Shown here piece after piece: positions 37,027 through 48,200 of a stretch of 64,000 nt of DNA. The first letter of the stretch is position 1. Every line of letters begins with the position of its first letter. The notes below the pieces were generated by a model, which saw nothing but the letters and a program-made list of their open reading frames with translations, searched no databases and was not told the DNA's origin. Origin of the DNA: Acorus gramineus. Lineage: Eukaryota; Streptophyta; Magnoliopsida; Acorales; Acoraceae. Position numbers and translations under genes: made by a program. The stretch spans positions 10,778,328 to 10,842,327 of the forward strand of contig CM060855.1 of assembly GCA_030737835.1 (NCBI GenBank), in the 5' to 3' direction.

Positions 37027-37177
37027 CTCTTCCTTTCAAAATACGATCGAATCCGGTTATTAGTATTACAAATAGTTATAGTTGTGTGTGTGTGTGTGTA
37101 TAGAGAACCGACAGTGAGGGGATTGTGTTTTGACTGTTGACTTCGTCTATGCGAGAGAGGTTGGATTGACTATCGCA

Positions 37178-37277
37178 AACACGTGTACGGAGTTTGACGG
37201 TTAGGGAGTGACACGTGGGAGCGGATCTATTTGTTTTTGGAGACTTCTAGAGATGTGATGTGACGTGGGCCACGTGG
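37178..37277 (-). promoter_or_regulatory. Three ACGT-core (G-box/ABRE-like) sites upstream of GAD
   Basis: CACGTG cores at about 37179 (AACACGTGT), 37212 (ACACGTGG) and 37271 (CCACGTGG) lie 150-250 bp before the GAD start codon. Such sites are bound by bZIP and bHLH factors and, when clustered, often give ABA or light responses. A TG dinucleotide run (37085-37100) separates them from the leader. Function is inferred. Confidence 0.5.
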
Positions 37278-37278
37278 C

Positions 37279-38580
37279 TTTTACGATAATGTTTTTTTTT
37301 TTAATTATTTTTAGCCTCATGTAGTTTTTTAAGGCTTTTTTTAGCCCCTGAATAGGATGTTCGTAAAAAAATAATGAAAATATTAATGGTTAATACTTTT
37401 TAATGCATAGGTTAGTATTTTTTTAATGCTTCCTAGTATATTATGAATATTTGTAAAATATTAACAGACAACGAGGGGTATTTTTAATATTTTTTATAGA
37501 CAGATTAATAGCATTCATTTTTAAGGACCTAGAAATAATTTTTCATTATTTTAAAAATTTTAAAAAAAATCTGAAAACATCTAGTGATTTAAAAATAATT
37601 CACAAGTGATCATAAGGACCAATAATTATTTTTTTATTTTTTTTCTAAAAGGTTTATTATATGATTTAATCTCCTGATCTTTTTCAAGTAGAGGAAGGTG
37701 CTTATCGATCAAAGAATTATTATTTAAAGGATTGATGTCTCAAAATTTAATCTTTGATAATGACGGGGTTGAAGACGCGTAAGACTTTATGAGCCGTTGT
37801 CACATCTATGTTTTTGTCAAGGACACAGAAACAAGTCCTTTTACAAATACAAATACCAATATATAAAAAAAGTTATTTTTACAAATAGTGTGATTAGTGA
37901 TTAGTCTGGTATTTCGAATAAAATTACATACATTATTATAAGACTTTTAAAGAAATGTCTGCATTTTATACTATAAAATAGACTAATCATAACAATTTTC
38001 TTTTAAGGGTTGATAACTCGATATACTCAATCCATTTTACAATTCCATATATTATAACAGTGAAATGTATATTGCGCTTTAGTTTATAGAGTTCTATTAC
38101 ATTTTGTATGGAATAATTTTTTTTTTATCTTAAAAAGAAAAAGATACATTATTGTATCTCATTATATGTTTCATTTCGTATAGCAGTGTTTATTTCAATG
38201 GAAGATTCAAGATTGTATAAATTTTTAAAGAAAAAAATAAAACTGAACAAGGGGTTGAATATATTAATTTCTTTTTTTTAGTGTTGGTACACATTTTTTT
38301 TCAGCAACCCTAATTTCAGTCTTATATGTGTCAATAAAAATCATCAAAACATATACTCATATTAACGAGATATATACATCGATATAATTTTTTTATAAAT
38401 ATACTAATAAAATTCATTTAAACACATGTTTCATTTTTTTATAAAAAACATGTAATTCAATAGTGTATATTATTTTAAAAAAATTTAAAACGTATGGATT
38501 AAAATTAAGATTAAAAACAAGACCTCGTTTTGTTGGGCCGCCCAACCCTTTTTTTTGCCGTAGTGGGCTTAAAACAGATC
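37279..38580. other. AT-rich spacer between two divergent genes
   Basis: Head-to-head spacer between GAD (minus) and the polymerase epsilon subunit gene (plus). Strongly AT-rich; weak inverted similarity between about 37300 and 37640 (TTAAGG...GACC words) hints at an old foldback element, but ends could not be set. No gene seen. Confidence 0.45.
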
Positions 38581-38616
38581 AACCAAACCATTCTCCACGT
38601 TGGACAAAAAAAAAAA

Positions 38617-38680
38617 TCCCGCCACATTTGCCCCAAATTCCCGCCAAAATCCTCGTCTCCCGTCCGACGATCTCCCGCCA
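38617..38680 (+). promoter_or_regulatory. Cluster of E2F-type CCCGCC sites before the polymerase epsilon B gene
   Basis: TCCCGCC at 38617-38623, TTCCCGCCAAAA at 38638-38649 and TCTCCCGCCATTT from 38671 fall 60-120 bp upstream of the start codon. The middle one is a full E2F/DP consensus. Replication genes are classic E2F targets, so S-phase control is a reasonable inference. Confidence 0.6.
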
Positions 38681-38693
38681 TTTCCACACAATC

Positions 38694-38697
<4 letters not shown>

Positions 38698-38723
<26 letters not shown>
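38698..38723 (+). repeat. GA dinucleotide run in the 5' leader
   Basis: A perfect run of GA repeats about 10 bp before the ATG at 38734. GA/CT tracts are common in plant leaders and promoters and bind GAGA-type (BPC) factors. Confidence 0.8.
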
Positions 38724-38724
<1 letters not shown>

Positions 38725-38733
38725 CACAGAGAG

Positions 38734-41700
38734 ATGGGACTGACGGGAGTAGCGATGAAGAAGAAGGTGCAAAGGAGGTTCAAGATAAGGGGGTTCACTC
38801 TCAAAGTGGAAGCCCTAGACGAGGTCCTCTCCTTCCTCTCCCGCTTCCAAGACGCCGAAGACGAGGCCCTCGATCTCCTCATCGACGAGCTCGAGAAGGA
38901 ATCCCGTCCGTCCATTTTCCACCCTATCCCACCACCACCTTCTCTTCATTTTCGATCCGTCTCTCACATCTGGTCTTCCCCTGTTTTTGTTTCTTTTTTG
39001 GGCAGTGAAGTCATCCATACTTGACAGGGATTCAGTCCACCGAGTGGTGTCTCTGTTGCTGGAGGCCGAATCGGCGGCGGTAGAGACCGACCCGGTGGGG
39101 CCCTCTACCAGCAGCCGCTCCTCCCTCCGCGTGATCGACGCGTTCTTGGTCCCCAAGTTCCGATTCGATCCCGTTAAGAAGGTCTTCTATGAGTAAGCGA
39201 TGAATTTCATTGCAAGACCTCAACTTTCTTTCGATTTGAGATTCGATCCATTCTTTTCTATGGGGAAAGATCAATGGGTTTTCTTTTTCTGCTCTCAAAG
39301 TTGTTGTTTTGCCCATAACGTATATGGGAAATTGTGTGCTAGGGCCTTTCTTGGATTCGATTGCGTTAATTCATATTACATTCTTGTAAACAAGAATATT
39401 AAATCTTGCATATTTTGTATACCCATCTAAAGATAACCTTTGGCTGTAGTGTGGAAGTCGTTTAATATGTCAAAAGAAGATCTTGTTTTGATTCTTAGAT
39501 AGTTATGGTTCAGCTGGATTGGGTGGATGATTGATTTTTTTTTTTTGGGTTATATTGCTTTGGTTTTAGGCACACAGATAAGTTGCCAATCCATGGAGAA
39601 GCAAGTGCGAAAGCAGCATTGTACAGGGACAGGTTCCAGTTGTTGCTGCACAGGATTTCTCGGGATAGGCATTTCTCGAGGCCCGTATTCGATATCGAGG
39701 CAATTGATTCTGGAAACTGTGAGGTATATGTTTCTTGGGAACATCATTACATGACATATTATCTATTACCGGTGTGGTTTTTCTTTATTAGAATGTCATT
39801 TTATTGGGTCTTGAAGAAGCTCAATGGTTGACGGAAGAATTTGCATCATGAGGTCACGCGTTCATGTCTCAACACTTACCTAGCAAAAAAGATGTCATTT
39901 TTGTTGTTTCATTGGTTCAGATTACTCCAATACAATCACTACTCGGATGCACGGGGAGGAGATGGATAATGGGAGTAATATCTCAACTGGAAGAGGGGCA
40001 TTTCTTCTTGGAGGATCTAACTGCGGCCGTTCCAGTCAATTTATCCAATGCCATATCCTTTGTTTGTTTGTTTCTACATGAGAGATTTGTCTTTCCCTGT
40101 CCATTTTTTTACGTCCTGATCATGTGCACTGTAATTGGGTACTTCCTATTTGTTGGAAGTATAGCAGTTTCCCCTTCTAAGACATCCATTTCCTACCTAA
40201 ATTGGGAGGACAGATGGTTGATGCACTCATCGATCTCTGGTAGTTAGGTTTTCTGTTTAGTACATCATTGACATATGTTATGTTGATGACCTTATTCATT
40301 GACAGATTACCCATGAAGTTCTTGCGTTCATGACATAATCACTTTTTTTGCATTCATCAAGGACTACATTGTTATGTTGACTACATTATTGACGTGTTAT
40401 GTTGATAACCTTATTCATGACTGATAACTCATGTAACGTAAGTTCTTGCGTTCATGACATAATCGCTTTTTGGCATTCATCAAGGACTACATTGTTATGT
40501 TGACTGCTTACCATTGGTTTTGCTATCTATTCTATTGTAATTACTTCATCTGTGTTGGAGGCATTTTCCATGTTCACCTCAATGTCCTCATTGAATATTT
40601 ACAGTATCGGCTAAATACTCTCTGTTAAAGATACTTTTAACTGACTGTGGGGGTATATATTCCATCCATCTGGGTTGGTGTTAGAAATTCTCATTTTTTT
40701 ATTTTTGAGAACACTAACATAATGTCTTCAATTTCTTTCAAAAAAAAAAAAAAAACATAATGTCTTCAATTTATACTTTCCTTCTTTTCCAATTCCCCTA
40801 TTCTTGTCTTCCTTGACACCCAACACAAAATCACGTCAGGTTTCTTCGTGGAGAATACCATAATTGTGGCAGAAGGAGAGTATCTTCCAAATGGCATCTT
40901 CCAGGTGCCATATTTCTTACCTTGAGTGTAATATTTTGATCATAATCATATCAGGAGCTGCACCTTTTTATGTTTCACTGCCTTTCTTTTCTAAACCACT
41001 AACCCAGAATTTATTTTTATTGTTTACAGGTCTATACATGTGGCTTCCCCCCTCTGGAGGACAGAGATGCATCTCACTCATTACTAATGGGACTTGACTT
41101 TTTTGGTGGTGGTGCGCTTACAGTAGAAGAGACTGTATCCTCCATGAAATATGCCTTTGTCTACATGATTGTTTACATGATTTAACTGAAATGAAAATTA
41201 CTTTCCAACTTCATGTGTGCTTGAGTTAGAATATATGGAAATCAATTTTCACTTAACGACAAACAGAACAGGCTTTCAATGCTTGAAAAGAAGGCTGTGA
41301 ATGACATGTTTGTCATAATGTCCGATGTTTGGTTAGACAACGAAGAGGTAACTGTTTCTATTTTCTGTTATGTGGCTTTTGTAATCCTGCATAGTTCTCA
41401 GTGACTTGCTTTTTATCCATAGAGAAGACCATGGAGAAGATAGCCGCAGTCCTCGACGGTTATGAAAATGTGGATGTTGTTCCTTCTTTGTTTGTTTTCA
41501 TGGGAAATTTCTGTTCTCGTCCATGTAACCTCGCCTTCCACAATTTTGCAAGTCTTAGGTGAGGAACTCTTATTCGTTTGCCTATCCATAGCAGTGAAAT
41601 TTCCCCTCCTCTAAGATGAACTGTTCTTATTCTAAAAAATCAAAAGATAATGAGCTAGACATGCAGATCACAGTTTGGTAAGCTTGGAGAGATGATTGGA

Positions 41701-43914
41701 TCCCATGCAAGGTTAAAAGAGCACAGCCGATTTCTATTTATTCCCGGCCCTGATGATGCAGGTATTCTTCTGAATCTTTTTAAGCCTCATGTCATGGAAA
41801 TATGACTTATCTACATGTGGGGTAGATACATTGATTAAAGATTGATAAGCGTTGTTGGAAGAGAAATTCGTAGAATCAAATATTAAAACTCATCATAAGT
41901 TTTGTTGGGAATCATTCTTTATTTGCTTGTAAATATTTGCTTCAAACCTTATCGATGCTTTCTACTTGCTCAATTTTGTTGCTCAAATATCTCATCTGAA
42001 ATGCCTTATCCCGTGCTCCAGTTAAACAAGCATCAATATTTGTGAAATATGGTCCTTTTTTTTTTTGTTCAGTCATTTCAGGTGAGATATTTGTGCAACA
42101 AAATATTCATTTTTTATTCCTTTTTTGTTTTTGTTATCTCTTTTTATTTGCAATCTACAATATGGTGATTTTTTTTGGCGATGCTATTTCAGTCCTCTAA
42201 ATACATGTTTACTCATGTGCCTACAATTAATAGATGTGTTTCTGTAAGTTTGATATTCATAGTGCCTTTACTGATTCTGAATATCATGTCCACCTTTATA
42301 CCCAAATTGTGTTCATTTTATAAAGCTTTGAAATTTTGTCATTTGCAGGTCCATCAACGGTTTTACCAAGGTGCGCACTGCCAAAATATCTCACGGAAGA
42401 ACTTCAAAAGCATGTTCCTACTGCCATCTTCACAAGTAATCCATGCAGGTTAGTCCTTATGCAGAAATGCTTTTTCCAATGGCAAAACAAAAAAAAAGCA
42501 AACATGTCATCTACTGGCAACCTTTTCTAGCTCTTTTGATAGCATTCTTGCCTGGCGTATTTGCAACACATCATTCTACTTGCTATCATCATCTTTGACA
42601 TTTAGGCTATGGATCATGGACATAGACACGATACAATATGGATGCGATGATACACCAAATCTCATGACAATAACATGTTAATAAATAAACAGTAAATTAT
42701 TTCAAAAAAATGAGTGCCCATCCACAACCTATACAGTGATGTCAATTATCAACTCCATTAAGATTTCAATGTTATTTGGTTTTATGAGTATAAAACTTAT
42801 AGTAGTTCTTCAAAAAAAAAAGTTACAATGTTATATCACGTGTGACCTGTGTCCATGCCATGTTCATCTTGCGTCCAAGTTGCATTGCAGTAAGTAGTTG
42901 TGTAGTTTAGGGGCTGTTACTGTGAATGCACAGCGACAAAGTACAGCCTAAATTTTTATTATATGTGAATTAAACTTTTTTTTTTTTATCAAGATGAATT
43001 ACTTCTACATTTTCCTTTTTTTGTATTATAAATAAATCCCATATTATTCATGTATTAATAATGGATTACTCAATTTTATTATGTTCCAAATGGTCCATGA
43101 TCCAAGGTCTATCTTGTAATTAAAAAAATATCATGAATTTATGTATTGTACTTTCTTGAATTTTTCTCAAACTTTTAACTACTTTTCCACATTTTTCACA
43201 AATTACGATCACCCACCACCATCCAAATCATATCTATATCCCATGCTTATCCGCATGTGATAATATGCTGTAATCTATGAAAATTCTGTGATTTCTGCGA
43301 AGTACTTAAAAGTATGAAGCTAGTGAATCTCTTTCTTAGCACATTTCGTTAACCTATGTTTCAGAATAAAGTTCTACACCCAAGAAATTGTATTTTTCCG
43401 GCAAGATCTACTCTACAGAATGCGTCGCTCATGTCTGATACCCCCCTCAACCGAAGAAACCAGCGATCCTTTTGAGCATGTATGTTATCTGTTCCTTTAA
43501 AGGACTGCATTCAAAGATTTTGTGGAATGAATGGTGGGTTTGAAAGGCTGATAAAATTTCTGCATTGCAGCTAGTTGTGACCATCACCCAGCAAAGTCAT
43601 CTTTGTCCCCTCCCTTTGACAGTGCAACCCATCATCTGGAACTATGATCACTGCCTAAGATTATACCCAACTCCACATACGGTATTTTCTCGCAACTCAT
43701 CTAATTGTGACGACAACCAATCATACGAACGAGTATCTTGTTAATGCCACCTTTTTCTCTTGTGCAGATAGTGTTGGGAGATAAAAGTGAACAGAAATCT
43801 TTCAAGTTCTCAGGAATTACATGCTTCAATCCGGGTTCGTTTGCTAATGACAGCACCTTTGTGGCATATCGCCCTTGCACTCAAGAGGTAGAGTTGTCTG
43901 CCTTACAAAGCTGA
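38734..43914 (+). CDS. DPB2: DNA polymerase epsilon subunit B (POLE2/DPB2)
   Basis: Non-catalytic second subunit of the leading-strand replicase; also links polymerase epsilon to the CMG helicase at origins. Exons: 38734-38905, 39006-39192, 39570-39723, 39921-40052, 40827-40904, 41030-41134, 41267-41347, 41428-41558, 41667-41761, 42349-42448, 43365-43479, 43571-43681, 43768-43914; about 535 residues. Visible: N-terminal helical region ([16 protein letters not shown]), the OB-fold segment with [20 protein letters not shown], and the inactive calcineurin-like domain with [49 protein letters not shown] and [12 protein letters not shown]. The tail [17 protein letters not shown] is nearly invariant in the family. 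Exon 8 may begin 3 bases earlier (41425). Intron 4 is U12-type AT-AC. The in-frame upstream ATGs before 38734 are followed by GA repeats and are not favoured. Confidence 0.96.
39825..39895 (+). repeat. tRNA-like SINE fragment in DPB2 intron 3
   Basis: AGCTCAATGGTTGACGGAAG followed 25 bp later by GCGTTCATGTCTC, then AACACTTACCTAGCAAAAAA. The A-box, B-box and trailer order matches the copies at 4350 and 47345, with a decayed B box. Confidence 0.45.
40053..40826 (+). other. U12-type AT-AC intron in DPB2
   Basis: Without this intron the reading frame cannot join: exon 4 ends ...LSNA and exon 5 begins KITSGFF, and no GT-AG pair fits. The intron starts ATATCCTTTG (40053), the exact U12 donor; has TTCCTTGAC (40809-40817), the U12 branch consensus; and ends CAACAC at 40826, giving AT...AC ends. 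The branch adenosine at 40816 is 10 bases from the end, the usual minor-spliceosome spacing. Length 774 bp, phase 0. Confidence 0.93.
40265..40510 (+). repeat. Two-copy tandem duplication (about 120 bp) inside the AT-AC intron
   Basis: GTTCTTGCGTTCATGACATA and GCATTCATCAAGGACTACAT each occur twice (about 40318/40442 and 40351/40473), with TGTTATGTTGA at the joints. The copies differ by small indels, so the duplication is moderately old. Confidence 0.85.
41762..43364. other. DPB2 introns 9 and 10, no extra gene
   Basis: AT-rich intron sequence broken only by the exon at 42349-42448. Poly-T runs and simple AT stretches; no bounded repeat or gene was recognised. Confidence 0.5.
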
Positions 43915-45276
43915 AAATTGCAAGTCTACATCACACAGGATTTCTCAGTCAATCACACCACTCAGATAGCAAGAGAAAAATTGTTCAGTTTTCTGAATTT
44001 ATTTGAGCTATTGATTGTTATATATGCTGTTCTCAGATCAATATGATGCCCATCTTATTGTTCTTTGGAGTTGTAAACGTATTGTATCCTCATTATTATT
44101 TATTATTTAAATTATTGGTAACAAATGTTTAAAACATGATCTTTGTCTGCCTTCATGGTTCAATTTATGGAAGAGCTGAGTCATTGAATTTATGTACCAC
44201 AGGCAAATAAATACTGGGTTCTTTCTTTTTATGTTTTTTTCACATTTGTCCCTTAGTATTGGCTGAAAAACAAGGGCTACATCTAGGGCTTGAGCCGTGG
44301 CATTGTGAGGTAACAAGAACCAGTAACATGACATACCAAAATGATATCAGATGTTACAATAGTTCACACTTCATACATACCAGAGATGGTATAATCTGAA
44401 AATGAGATTAATATGTCAAAAAGGCATGTAAACAACATATGACAGAATGTATCAAGGCTGTCAAAAGTTTTAATTGATGATAAATATAAAGCTCTGGATG
44501 ATGATCTCCTCAGAACAGTCCAGACCTGAAGAATCAGAAGTTCATCTTCAACATTCTCAGAGTTGAAACATCAATTCTTATATACTGTTGTCACAGGCCA
44601 GCTGCAAGCGACAGACGACACCTTCAATATGGTGTGAACTTGGGGTCTAAATCTTATAGGGTTTAAATCTTATAGAATGGAAGCGCAGCTTAATTTAATG
44701 CTTTCTGCCTTCATTTCAGTACAGTAATGTCTTTTCACCAAAATTAGCATTTTTTTCCCTTGAACTAGCTCACTCACTTTCTTAGCATAATTTAACATTT
44801 CAAAACTGAAAGGTGCATGCTAGAGCAGCAGTTCATATCCAGCCACTGATCTCTCCTTTTCAGACAAGAGTAGCATGCACTAGTAACAAAAGCATTGCAT
44901 TTCCTGCTTCAGTCAAAGCCATTCTAGTTCACAATGTCAAGGCAAATAACCTTCCCTTGCAAAATAGAATCACATCGGAAATTATTCGCCTCCATTTTCT
45001 TGCTAATGAGTGCCTAAAGTCTTCAATTCGTAAAAGCAACTCCATGAGTTCTAGAACACACAACATTAAAGTTATGATTAAGCATGCTCACAGAGTTGAA
45101 CCTGGTGTAAAACATTGCATAAAATGTATACTTACCAAGAAATGCCCGCAAGTGAAGATAATTTACACTTGATTTGAGATTAGTGTGTGTGTATTTTGTG
45201 AAGGAACCTGTTGACGCAAAAATTAGTACATTTTCACAGCATTCCATTACATTTCCAGTTTTCAAGACAATCAGGT
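43915..45276. other. Intergenic stretch between converging genes
   Basis: Holds the 3' UTRs of DPB2 (plus) and of the ABC1K gene (minus). No coding family or clear repeat was recognised; short open frames on both strands here look random. Confidence 0.5.
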
Positions 45277-48200
45277 TCAGCATTGGGTATCACCTGATTG
45301 TGTGTTGGGTTCAACAGTGAGGCCATACACAGCATATTTAGCATATGAAAGCAGCCGGACGTGTTGGGGTGCTCCCAACTTGCTTATGATAGACCTTAGA
45401 TGTCCACTGAAACAGAAGTGCAACATGAGTGAAGAGATAGGGTTTGAATGTTATGGATTAGATATTAAAGGATTTTGAGAAGAGATGCGTCTTACTCTGC
45501 TCGTAATATTGCAAGGAAATCAGTTGGCAAAGATTCCATAAATGATGAAATATCATCCATTTTTAGCAATTTCAGTTCATGTTTTAGCTTACTCTTCTCT
45601 TCGAGGGACATTTCTCTCCCAATAGCTGATTTACTGAAAGTGTGAAAACTTACTATCATATAATAGTACTGGATTGATACTGTAAAAAAAGTTGACCTCA
45701 AAGCAACAAGAAATTTCAAGGTAAAAAAGTACAGGATCAAACTAAAGAGTTCCAGAGGAGAAAAATTGACTACCTGTCAATGGTTCTTCCCATGAAAATA
45801 ACAGGGAAGTACCTTGAGTATTTCCCAACACCAAATTTTTCACCCAAGTCCTGTATTTTGTGTGAATCTAGGAGAATTAGAGACTTCCACAGCTGACAAT
45901 AATCCAATCGGAAACCGTTATCCAGTTCTTTATAAATGCCATGATCTAAAAGAACTGCATTTTCCATCCAATATTAAAAACAAGGTCATCAGAGGTTTGC
46001 TTATGTAACGAATATGCATAGTAAAGGAATATTTCTTACCACACACAACTAGTTATCACATACCTAGAGAGAAACCTCTATGGCCTTCGGCAGATACTAA
46101 AATATTACCAGGGTGTGGATCACCATGCAAGAAACCATGTACAAATATCATTTCAGCAAATAATTCCACCAATGCTTTTGCAACCTGTAATGCAGATAAA
46201 ATGGCGGGTTGAGGGACCTTGAGAAAATTTCAAACAGTAAATTTTACTGCAGAAAAAAAACCAGAGTTTGAAGAAAAGTCATGCTGCATATATAGAACTG
46301 AAGTCATTTGGTTTCTCATGTGAACTATGGTTACACATATATACATCTCAGCTAATAACAATTTCAGATAGAGAGTATATTTTATGAGACATCTGTTTAT
46401 TTTCTCATTTATTCTCCATCTATTCAAACTTATGTAATCACCACAGACCTGCTTAATAGCCTTGTCATTGAGGATTTGAAAACATCAAGAAACCGATCAA
46501 TATATTAAAACAAAAAATTGTGGGATTCTGATCTTTTATGGTCCTTAAAATGGCCTGAAGTGAAAAAAATGGCATTGGCATGTAACAAAACAGGTATGTG
46601 GTCAAATTTATGATCGTTCAATGGTAATTACAAATTGGTGAAATAAATGACCTTAGCCAATGAACTACAATATACATCTTGTGGAATAAGAATTTGATTT
46701 CATGTCATCATGTTAATTCGTTGAACTTAATGCTTCGTTCAAACTGCAAATATAAAAAAAAGATAGAAGCTATTAACTGTTATACCTCAACACACTCAAT
46801 GATACATCAAGTAATGCATTTAAGTAATTGTTGAGGATAAATGTGCTGCTGGAAAAGAAAAGACACAATGCCCGTACATTTTTGAAGCCTATGTGCAAAT
46901 TCCTTTTCAACATCTACCCACAATTGGATTTTACAGTGGCAATGCATAGCAAGTGAAAAATGGTTACTGAGTGCAACATTGCTTAGCATTCACATGATCT
47001 CTTGCATACTTATGTTTTATACAGAACAACTCTTATGGATTGCCTGCATCGTGTTCAGACTTTCAGTCCATCCTGATGTCAAAATAGTAGTCATATGATC
47101 TAGATATGTAGAATGATTGTAAATCTAGATTGGAATTATAATCATATGAATTTTCCATATAAGCATTGGTGCAACATAAAAAAAGACAGGATTTACAATA
47201 AAATAATAACAATTTATTAGAGAAGGAAACAGACCTTTGCGGGATTTATTCCTATTTCCTTCAAGTACTCCACATCATCGACCTACCAAGGAAAATAAAA
47301 AAACAAGTTGATAAAATACACCAAATACTATTTCTTAGGGGCTAGGAGCCATAGCTTTGTGGTTGACAAGAGAATTTGCAACCAATAGGTCATGGGTTCA
47401 AGTCCATGCATTTACCTACCAAATTGCTGCAAATAAACAAATTGTTCACACATATATAGTATTATTAAAAACTCCACATTTAATCAAATTGAATCTCCTG
47501 ATAAAGTGGTTAACATGGGGATACTTATCCCAATATATTGATTCCAAGCTAGCAATAGCAGTCATGAATCTCACTGTGCATTACAGTAAAACAGGTCTCA
47601 AAATTCTTTGAGAGATCTCTCTGAGATATTCACATGAGACGCAGGCACATGGGGGTGACATCTAAAACACCAGAGGCTCAGGGGTGTTGGTTGGGTTAGT
47701 TAAATACCAGCCCGTTTCTCAGGTGCCATGTGCTGTCTATTCTTCCATATAAGAAGCTTCCATAAGTTTAAATATTTATATATTTGGCAGGACAACAGTC
47801 ATGATGCATTCTTAGTCTGCACAAATTTCTTGGTTGTCCATAACAATCTAAACAACTTTATCTAATTCAAATAAAAGTAGTTTTACAATTATTTCTACCA
47901 TAAACATGTATCAACGGTCTAGTTCCTTTTTCTTTTCTTTTTTAAAGAAAAGGTAGGTGCGATCTCATTCATAGAAAGTCCCCAAGCAAAGACGAGGGAC
48001 ATCTGTACAAGGGTTAAAAAAGAAAATAAAGAAATTCTACAAAATCATGCTCCAACAAATTCAGACTAACCTAAATATAGAAAACCTCCAAAAGAACTAC
48101 CCAAACCATGTGTCACCCATAATGGTGTGGAGGCTCCACTTCAAGGATCCACTTAACCCATGACTTCAGAAGAGAAGAAATCAATGGTATAGTTCCTATA

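Noticed and set aside
47352-47405. tRNA gene
   Set aside because: A and B boxes are present at tRNA spacing, but I could not form the acceptor stem or anticodon arm; read as a SINE.
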